Shown one piece after another: positions 59,602-64,000 of a stretch of DNA of 64,000 nucleotides; positions within the stretch are counted from its first letter, which is position 1; the number at the start of each line of letters is the position of its first letter. The stretch is from Salinispora arenicola (GTDB lineage: Bacteria; Actinomycetota; Actinomycetes; Mycobacteriales; Micromonosporaceae). Under the pieces are notes generated by a model that saw nothing but the letters and a program-made list of their open reading frames with translations, was not told the DNA's origin and made no database searches. The translations under genes and the position numbers were made by a program. Location of the stretch: positions 3,472,001 through 3,536,000 of the forward strand of contig NZ_VFOL01000001.1 in NCBI RefSeq assembly GCF_006716065.1. The letters run 5' to 3'.

Positions 59602-59633
59602 AAATGCATGAGCTGCATTTCGTGAATAACGAA
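59602..59633. promoter_or_regulatory. Overlapping palindromes before the winged-helix gene
   Basis: AAATGCA TGAGC TGCATTT (59602-59620) and TTCGT GAATA ACGAA (59619-59633), both perfect, share two bases. They lie between the HTH gene (-) and the VOC gene (+) in an AT-rich stretch. Candidate autoregulatory site. Confidence 0.6.
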
Positions 59634-59734
59634 TCATGTTTCGAGGGCTGCCCTCGGGCGTGGCGCGGCCCAAGCCGACCGCGGGTGTGTTATAGACATG
59701 GGAACACGGCAGCGAACCGTCACGAGGAGATGGC

Positions 59735-60487
59735 ATGGAGTCCCTGCGCCTCGGCAGCATCCTGCTCGGCACCAACGACCCGGGGCGGCTGCGCGACTGG
59801 TACGTCGCTGCCTTCGCGGCGGTGGTGGCACCATCGGGGTTTCTCGACTTCGGAGGGATCAACCTCCTCGTGGACGGCCGCGACGACGTCGCCCGCGAGA
59901 ACGTCGAGCCTGGCCGCGTGATTCTCAACTTCGAGGTCGACGACGCTCGGGCGGTCACCGCACACCTCGACACCATGGGTGTGACGTGGCTCGTTCCCCT
60001 GGAAGAACGCACCGACGGCCTCTTCGCCACGCTGCTCGACCCGGACGGTAACTACGTCCAGGTCATCGAACTCAATGAGGAGTACCTGGCGGCGCAGGAT
60101 GCTGCTCGAGCCACGGCCGGGGGGACGCTGGCACGCTCCAGAGCGTTCAGCGGCTTTTCGGTCGACGACATTCCGGCGGCGAGAGAGTTCTACGGCGAGA
60201 CGCTGGGACTCAAGGTGGACGAAGAACACGGCATGCTTCATGTGCGGCTCGCGGGCGACCGTTCCGTACTTGTGTATCCGAAGCCCGGGCACGAGCCAGC
60301 CACCTACACGATGCTCAACTTCCCGGTCGACGACATCGAGCAGGCCGTGGCGGCGTTGGCTGGCCGGGGTGTGCGGTTCGAGATGTACGACTACGTTGAC
60401 CCCAAGGGCATCTATCGGGATGAAGGCCCTCCCATCGCCTGGTTCCGCGACCCAGCCGGCAACATCCTGTCCGTCCTGCAGGAGTGA
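59735..60487 (+). CDS. Two-domain VOC (glyoxalase/bleomycin-resistance) protein
   Basis: A 250-residue protein with two VOC modules (about 1-115 and 135-250), each ending in a metal-binding-type Glu (YVQVIEL; ILSVLQE). The second contains [21 protein letters not shown]. Such proteins bind and sometimes transform small molecules or sequester antibiotics. GAGGAGA lies before the ATG; TAGACA about 40 bases upstream may be a -10. It is not clearly part of any operon. Confidence 0.83.
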   Translation: MESLRLGSILLGTNDPGRLRDWYVAAFAAVVAPSGFLDFGGINLLVDGRDDVARENVEPGRVILNFEVDDARAVTAHLDTMGVTWLVPLEERTDGLFATLLDPDGNYVQVIELNEEYLAAQDAARATAGGTLARSRAFSGFSVDDIPAAREFYGETLGLKVDEEHGMLHVRLAGDRSVLVYPKPGHEPATYTMLNFPVDDIEQAVAALAGRGVRFEMYDYVDPKGIYRDEGPPIAWFRDPAGNILSVLQE

Positions 60488-60555
60488 GTGACCGGACGCA
60501 GCCCGGACGGCGGTGCGAGCAGGTCGGCGTCAACCCGCTCGACCCCCGCCGCTGT

Positions 60556-60656
60556 TAGGATGAGGTCGTCGGATCGGGCCGACACGGTGTTCGTCGGCCC
60601 TGACCAGGGAGTGCAGATGTGGTAGGTGACGACGACATCTCCGGGTGAGCCCGGAG
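60556..60656 (+). promoter_or_regulatory. Leader region of the ABC-F gene
   Basis: TAGGAT (60556-60561) is a good -10. A hairpin GGGCCGAC/GTCGGCCC (60576-60600) is followed by a minimal ORF ATG TGG TAG (60617-60625) with GGGAG six bases before it, then a second hairpin CTCCGGG TGAG CCCGGAG (60639-60656). This architecture resembles ribosome-mediated attenuators of antibiotic-resistance ABC-F genes. The main start codon is at 60774. Confidence 0.6.
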
Positions 60657-60773
60657 TGCCCGGCCAGCGAGCAGGCGCGCTTCAGGAGCGTCGCCGCCCT
60701 GGCTGTTTCGTCGTCTCTTGACCCTTCCGCAGGGCGGCCCCGACGCGCCCACCCCACCCGCGAGGTCACTTCG

Positions 60774-62399
60774 ATGTCCGACGCTTCAATCGTCTGCACC
60801 CGCCTGTCCTTTGCCTGGCCCGACGGCACCACCGTCTTCCAGGACCTTTCCCTTACCGTCGGCACCGGGCACACCGGCCTGGTCGCGCCCAACGGCGTCG
60901 GCAAGACCACCCTGCTTCGGCTGATCGCCGGCGAACTCGCGCCCACCGCCGGTGCCGTCACCGTCACCGGCACCCTCGGCTATCTGCCGCAGAACCTGCC
61001 GCTGTCCGGTGACCTGACCACCGCGGAGGTGCTCGGCGTCGCCGCTACCGTCGCCGCTCTGCACGCCATCGAAGCCGGTGATGCTCGCGAGGAACACTTC
61101 ACCACGGTCGGCGACGACTGGGACGTCGAGGAGCGCAGCCGCGCCGAGCTGGACCGGGTCGGGCTCGGTGAACTCGCCCTCGACCGCCGACTGGACACTC
61201 TCAGCGGCGGCGAGATCGTCGCCCTTGGGCTGGCCGCCCACCTGCTGCGTCGCCCCGACATCCTGTTGCTCGACGAGCCCACCAACAACCTCGACGTCGA
61301 CGCCCGGCACCGCCTGTACGCGGTCCTGCAGGAGTGGCCCGGGGTCCTGCTGCTGGTCAGCCACGACCGGGCGTTGCTGGACCGGATGGAGCGTATCGCT
61401 GAACTGAACCCGGGTGAGGTCCGGTTCTTCGGTGGAAACTTCACCGACTATCAGGAGGCAACGCGGGCTGCCCAGGAGGTTGCCCAGCGGCACGTCCGCT
61501 CCGCCGAACTGGAGGTCAAACGGGAGAAGCGGGAGATGCAGCAGGCCCGCGAGCGGGCCGAGCGCAGGGCCGGAAACGCCGCGCGCAACGTCAAGAACGC
61601 CGGACTACCCAAAGTCATCGCCGGTGGCCTCAAGCGGCGTGCCCAGGAGTCGGCCGGCAAGGCTGACGAGACGCACGCCGCTCGGGTCGCCGACGCACGG
61701 GCTCGCCTCGACGAGGCCAGTCGCGCGTTGCGCGACGATGCTTCCATCACCGTCGAACTACCCGACACGGCGGTGCCGGCCGGTCGTACCCTCCTCGTGG
61801 CGAAGGGGCTGCGGGTCCGCGACCTCTTTGCCGGGGAGGGCGTTGACCTGACCATCAAGGGCCCGGAACGCATCGCGCTCACCGGCCCGAACGGCGTCGG
61901 TAAGTCGACCCTACTGCGTCTGCTGGATGGCTCCCTGCCCCCGGACGCGGGCACTCTCCGGCGGGCAGACGGCCGGATGGCATACCTGTCGCAGCGCCTC
62001 GACCTGCTCGACCTCGAACGGACGGTCGCGGAGAACGTCGCCGGATACGCGCCGGACCGGCCGCAGTCGGAACGGATGAACCTGCTCGCTCGGTTCCTGT
62101 TCCGGGGAACGCGGGCGCATCTGCCGGTTGGGGTGCTCTCTGGTGGGGAACGCCTGCGCGCCACGCTCGCCTGCGTCCTGTACGCCGAGCCGGCCCCACA
62201 CCTGCTGCTGCTCGACGAGCCCACCAACAACCTCGATCTGGTCAGCGTCCGGCAGTTGGAGACCGCGCTCCAGGCGTACCGGGGGGCGTTCGTTGTGGTC
62301 AGCCACGACGAACGGTTCCTCACCGAGATCGGGGTCCGGCGGTGGTTGCGGCTCGACGACGGGCGGCTGCGGGAGTTCGCAGCCCCCGACGGCGACTGA
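60774..62399 (+). CDS. ABC-F family ribosome-associated ATPase
   Basis: A 541-residue ABC-F protein with two nucleotide-binding domains and no membrane segment. Walker A APNGVGKTTLL and GPNGVGKSTLL, signatures LSGGE and LSGGERLR, Walker B LLLDEPTNNLD (twice), His switch SHDRALL and SHDERFL. The charged linker between the domains (about 240-350, rich in Arg/Lys/Glu) is the ribosome-facing arm. The family includes translation factors and ribosome-protection proteins (OleB, LmrC, Vga types). The attenuator-like leader supports antibiotic-inducible ribosome protection. Confidence 0.9.
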   Translation: MSDASIVCTRLSFAWPDGTTVFQDLSLTVGTGHTGLVAPNGVGKTTLLRLIAGELAPTAGAVTVTGTLGYLPQNLPLSGDLTTAEVLGVAATVAALHAIEAGDAREEHFTTVGDDWDVEERSRAELDRVGLGELALDRRLDTLSGGEIVALGLAAHLLRRPDILLLDEPTNNLDVDARHRLYAVLQEWPGVLLLVSHDRALLDRMERIAELNPGEVRFFGGNFTDYQEATRAAQEVAQRHVRSAELEVKREKREMQQARERAERRAGNAARNVKNAGLPKVIAGGLKRRAQESAGKADETHAARVADARARLDEASRALRDDASITVELPDTAVPAGRTLLVAKGLRVRDLFAGEGVDLTIKGPERIALTGPNGVGKSTLLRLLDGSLPPDAGTLRRADGRMAYLSQRLDLLDLERTVAENVAGYAPDRPQSERMNLLARFLFRGTRAHLPVGVLSGGERLRATLACVLYAEPAPHLLLLDEPTNNLDLVSVRQLETALQAYRGAFVVVSHDERFLTEIGVRRWLRLDDGRLREFAAPDGD

Positions 62400-62507
62400 C
62401 ACCGCCGGGCCGGGCGAAGGACGAAACGGTGGGGACGGGGATTGCCAGAGCAGGTGATGGTGGCCGGCGGTGACAGCGCTGAACGCGACGGAGGTGGCCG
62501 TGGCGGG

Positions 62508-62975
62508 TCAAGCGCCAGCCGATGTTGACCTACGCTTCCGGACAAGGAACGCCTCGATGCGGTCGAACGCGCCGGCCCACCCCTCGCTGACAAAGAAGTC
62601 CCGGATCTCCGGGGTGGGGAAGCCGCTTTGGACGACGGTCACCTGCGTACCGCCGTCGTCGTCTTCGAAGGTGACCTCGATACGGGTGGTCATGGTGTCG
62701 CCGTCTGGACTCGAGCCGGTCGCATCAGTGACGAGCCGGTGTGGTCGGTCGATCTCGATGAATGTCTGCGTCTCCCGGAACAGTGCGTCAGGGCTGGCCC
62801 CCCACACCACTGTCTGTTTCCCGCCGACCCGCAGGTCCACCTCGATCTCCACGATGTCGGGCTTCTCGTGCAGGATGTTGAACCAGATCTTCTGCTGCTC
62901 CGCGTCGGTGTATGCGTCGAAGACCTCCTCCGGTGTCGCCGGCAGGTGCCGCGTCATCCGCAAGTCGAGAGTCAT
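62508..62975 (-). CDS. SRPBCC/AHSA1-family protein
   Basis: A 155-residue START-like (activator of Hsp90 ATPase C-terminal) protein: MTRHLPATPEEVFDAYTDAE at the start, VDLRVGGKQTVVW, TRIEVTFEDDDGGTQVTVVQ and the final helix GWAGAFDRIEAFL. AAGGATCC precedes ATG 62975. It is the second gene of an ArsR-SRPBCC pair, a common actinobacterial module. The SRPBCC fold binds hydrophobic ligands. Here 188 of its 468 bases also lie in the open ArsR frame. Confidence 0.88.
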   Translation of the reverse strand: MTLDLRMTRHLPATPEEVFDAYTDAEQQKIWFNILHEKPDIVEIEVDLRVGGKQTVVWGASPDALFRETQTFIEIDRPHRLVTDATGSSPDGDTMTTRIEVTFEDDDGGTQVTVVQSGFPTPEIRDFFVSEGWAGAFDRIEAFLVRKRRSTSAGA

Positions 62976-63315
62976 GTAGTGGATCCTTCGCTTCGTGTTG
63001 GAGAGTGAGGTAGGCGTCGAGGCCGTCGAGGCGACGCGCCCAGAGACGCTGGTAGAAGCTGATCCAGGTCATCGCTTCGTCCAGCGGGGCCGGGGCCAAC
63101 CGGCAGTGCCGGGACCGCCCGACCTTCTCGGTCACGATGAGACCCGCATCTTCCAGCACCTGAAGGTGTTTCTTCATGCCGGTCAGGCTGATCCCAGCCG
63201 GCGTCGCGAGGTCACCGACGGTGGCCGGGCCGTCGCCCAGCCGCACCAGGACACGGCGGCGGATCGGGTCGGCCAGGCTGGCGAAGACGCGATCGAGTGC
63301 CTTCTGCTGAACCAT
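62788..63315 (-). CDS. ArsR-family regulator with overprinted C-terminus
   Basis: A winged-helix ArsR regulator: ALDRVFASLADPIRRRVLVR, then TPAGISLTGMKKHLQVLEDA and VTEKVGRSRHCRLAP; no metal-binding Cys motif. Such proteins are normally 105-120 residues and end just before or a few bases into the SRPBCC gene. Here the frame stays open for 175 residues, running out of phase for 188 bases into SRPBCC, with a low-complexity Arg/Gly-rich extension after about residue 112. Either the stop was lost recently or a frameshift has joined a shadow frame. ATG 63315 lies at a strong operator. Confidence 0.85.
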   Translation of the reverse strand: MVQQKALDRVFASLADPIRRRVLVRLGDGPATVGDLATPAGISLTGMKKHLQVLEDAGLIVTEKVGRSRHCRLAPAPLDEAMTWISFYQRLWARRLDGLDAYLTLQHEAKDPLHDSRLADDAAPAGDTGGGLRRIHRRGAAEDLVQHPAREARHRGDRGGPAGRRETDSGVGGQP

Positions 63316-63317
63316 GC

Positions 63318-63351
63318 GGTTCACTGTACGACAGTGAACCGATCGGTTCAA
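63318..63351 (-). promoter_or_regulatory. ArsR promoter with perfect operator
   Basis: GGTTCACTGT ACG ACAGTGAACC (63318-63340) is a perfect ten-base dyad. On the minus strand, TTGAAC (63346-63351) and TACAGT (63323-63328) are separated by 17 bases, so the operator covers the -10 and most of the spacer. This should give tight autorepression of the arsR-SRPBCC unit. Confidence 0.85.
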
Positions 63352-63363
63352 TAGTATGCGGCG

Positions 63364-63501
63364 ATGAACGACAAGATCATGGCTGACGGTTCGCCCAGCG
63401 GGATGGCGCCCGCCACCGGCGCGCACGTGGTGCCGCGCGGCGTCGTCACCCGACCGCTGTATCCGATCCGTCCGCCGTGGCCGGCGGAGGCGTGGATGTG
63501 A
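63364..63501 (+). CDS. Possible small ORF divergent to arsR
   Basis: ATG 63364 opens a 45-codon frame (MNDKIMADGSPSGMAPATG..., ending in TGA 63499-63501), divergent from the ArsR gene and starting 12 bases after its -35. No ribosome site is visible. It may be a chance frame or a leaderless small protein. No similarity recognised. The rest of 63316-63658 contains nothing else I can support. Confidence 0.25.
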   Translation: MNDKIMADGSPSGMAPATGAHVVPRGVVTRPLYPIRPPWPAEAWM

Positions 63502-63658
63502 CGAAGGCCGAGATTCGAACCGGCCGTAGCTGATGTCCACGTCCCTGGCGCCGAGCCCGCGGTATCTCGTGACCGCTACGGGGCGTGGTCCACCGCCTTT
63601 GCCCTGGCGCGGGGGTCAGAGCTGCTGGGGTGGCGGTTCGTGGATGGAAGTGATCAGG

Positions 63659-64000
63659 TCAGGGGTAACGGCGCAGCCCTGCGATGAGCAGTCCGACCAG
63701 GCGCCGTGCCTCGTAGCGGGGGTCGCGGCCCGCGCCGATGCAGAGGTTGCCCACACCGCGCATGAGCTCGTAGGCCGCCACGTCGGGACGGACCTCACCC
63801 GCCGTCGCGGCGGCGTCGAGCAACCGAGCACATACGGGGACGAGGCGGTCGAGGAAGTAGGCGTGCAGCGCCTCGAAGGTGGCGTCGTCGGACTGCAGCG
63901 CTTCGGCGAGGCCGTGCTTGGTGACCAGGAAGTCGACGAAGAGGTCGATCCACCGAGCCAGGGCGGCGTACGGGGTGTCGCTGGTCGCCAACAGGGTCGG
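63659..64000 (-). CDS. TetR-family regulator, C-terminal part (cut by window)
   Basis: The frame is open to the right edge. The visible 113 residues (DTPYAALARWIDLFVDFLVT, LLDAAATAGEVRPDVAAYEL, GAGRDPRYEARRLVGLLIAG) are the C-terminal ligand-binding helices of a TetR protein, close to the 'R-P-D-V-x-A-x-D/E-L-x-R' pattern of tetracyclin-type C domains. The N-terminal HTH lies outside. Target unknown. Confidence 0.8.
   Translation of the reverse strand, partial: PTLLATSDTPYAALARWIDLFVDFLVTKHGLAEALQSDDATFEALHAYFLDRLVPVCARLLDAAATAGEVRPDVAAYELMRGVGNLCIGAGRDPRYEARRLVGLLIAGLRRYP

Noticed and set aside
1..64000. CRISPR array, transposon, prophage or defence island
   Set aside because: No repeat-spacer pattern, transposase, integrase, Cas, restriction or toxin-antitoxin gene was recognised on either strand.

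Overview
High-GC actinomycete chromosome, probably Micromonosporaceae (inference from codon bias, the CBM2-bearing GH48 and GH18 enzymes, an NgcEFG-type GlcNAc importer, CebR-type operators and many leaderless or GTG starts). No rRNA, tRNA, CRISPR array, insertion sequence or phage gene was seen. The window looks like chromosomal arm: small metabolic, regulatory and secreted-enzyme modules, each with its own switch.

Layout. 1-6.4 kb: end of an NmrA-like reductase, a translationally coupled asparaginase-cyclase pair, a HEAT protein plus MerR-HEAT fusion operon behind a textbook MerR promoter, an SDR and an NmrA reductase facing each other across a large hairpin, and the remnant of an AraC regulator. 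6.5-9.4 kb: class III aminotransferase and methylmalonate-semialdehyde dehydrogenase, coupled by an ATGA overlap. 9.3-16.6 kb: acyltransferase-3, TetR with an MMPL exporter, EPSP synthase, and a secreted transglycosylase-like protein behind a long structured leader. 16.6-22.4 kb: GlcNAc module (kinase, RpiR regulator, tiny coupled ORF, NgcE-NgcF-NgcG). 22.4-30.6 kb: DNA polymerase I-like protein, MobA-like transferase, amidohydrolase, YdjM-like membrane protein, HAD phosphatase, a RusA-like small protein, haloalkane dehalogenase, D-2-hydroxyacid dehydrogenase. 30.7-39.7 kb: two MFS exporters (one with a histidine-rich tail), AraC and TetR regulators, SDR, HAD, 2H phosphoesterase, and an alpha/beta hydrolase whose promoter carries two identical-type TetR operators. 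39.7-41.1 kb: CBM2-GH18 chitinase. 41.3-45.8 kb: FAD oxidoreductase plus alpha-oxoamine synthase operon, SDR, WrbA. 45.8-49.3 kb: fused anthranilate/ADIC synthase behind a Trp-Trp leader peptide attenuator, FGGY kinase. 49.6-52.9 kb: GH48 cellulase with two CebR boxes. 53-64 kb: membrane proteins, streptogrisin-like protease, arsR-arsN1-like divergent pair, DUF1697, AAA/HTH pair, VOC protein, ABC-F ATPase with a minimal Met-Trp upstream ORF, ArsR/SRPBCC pair with an unusual long overlap, partial TetR.

How it works together. Chitinase, NgcEFG and GlcNAc kinase form a chitin/GlcNAc scavenging route; GH48 and CebR boxes point to parallel cellulose use. Regulation is unusually readable: MerR, TetR, RpiR, CebR and ArsR palindromes, a Trp attenuator with segments 1-4 visible, and an ABC-F leader. 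The least explained parts are the MerR-HEAT operon, the FAD-oxoamine synthase pair, the structured leader at 16.1-16.6 kb and the ArsR/SRPBCC overlap. All operator and RNA-structure calls were made by eye; no search or folding program was run.
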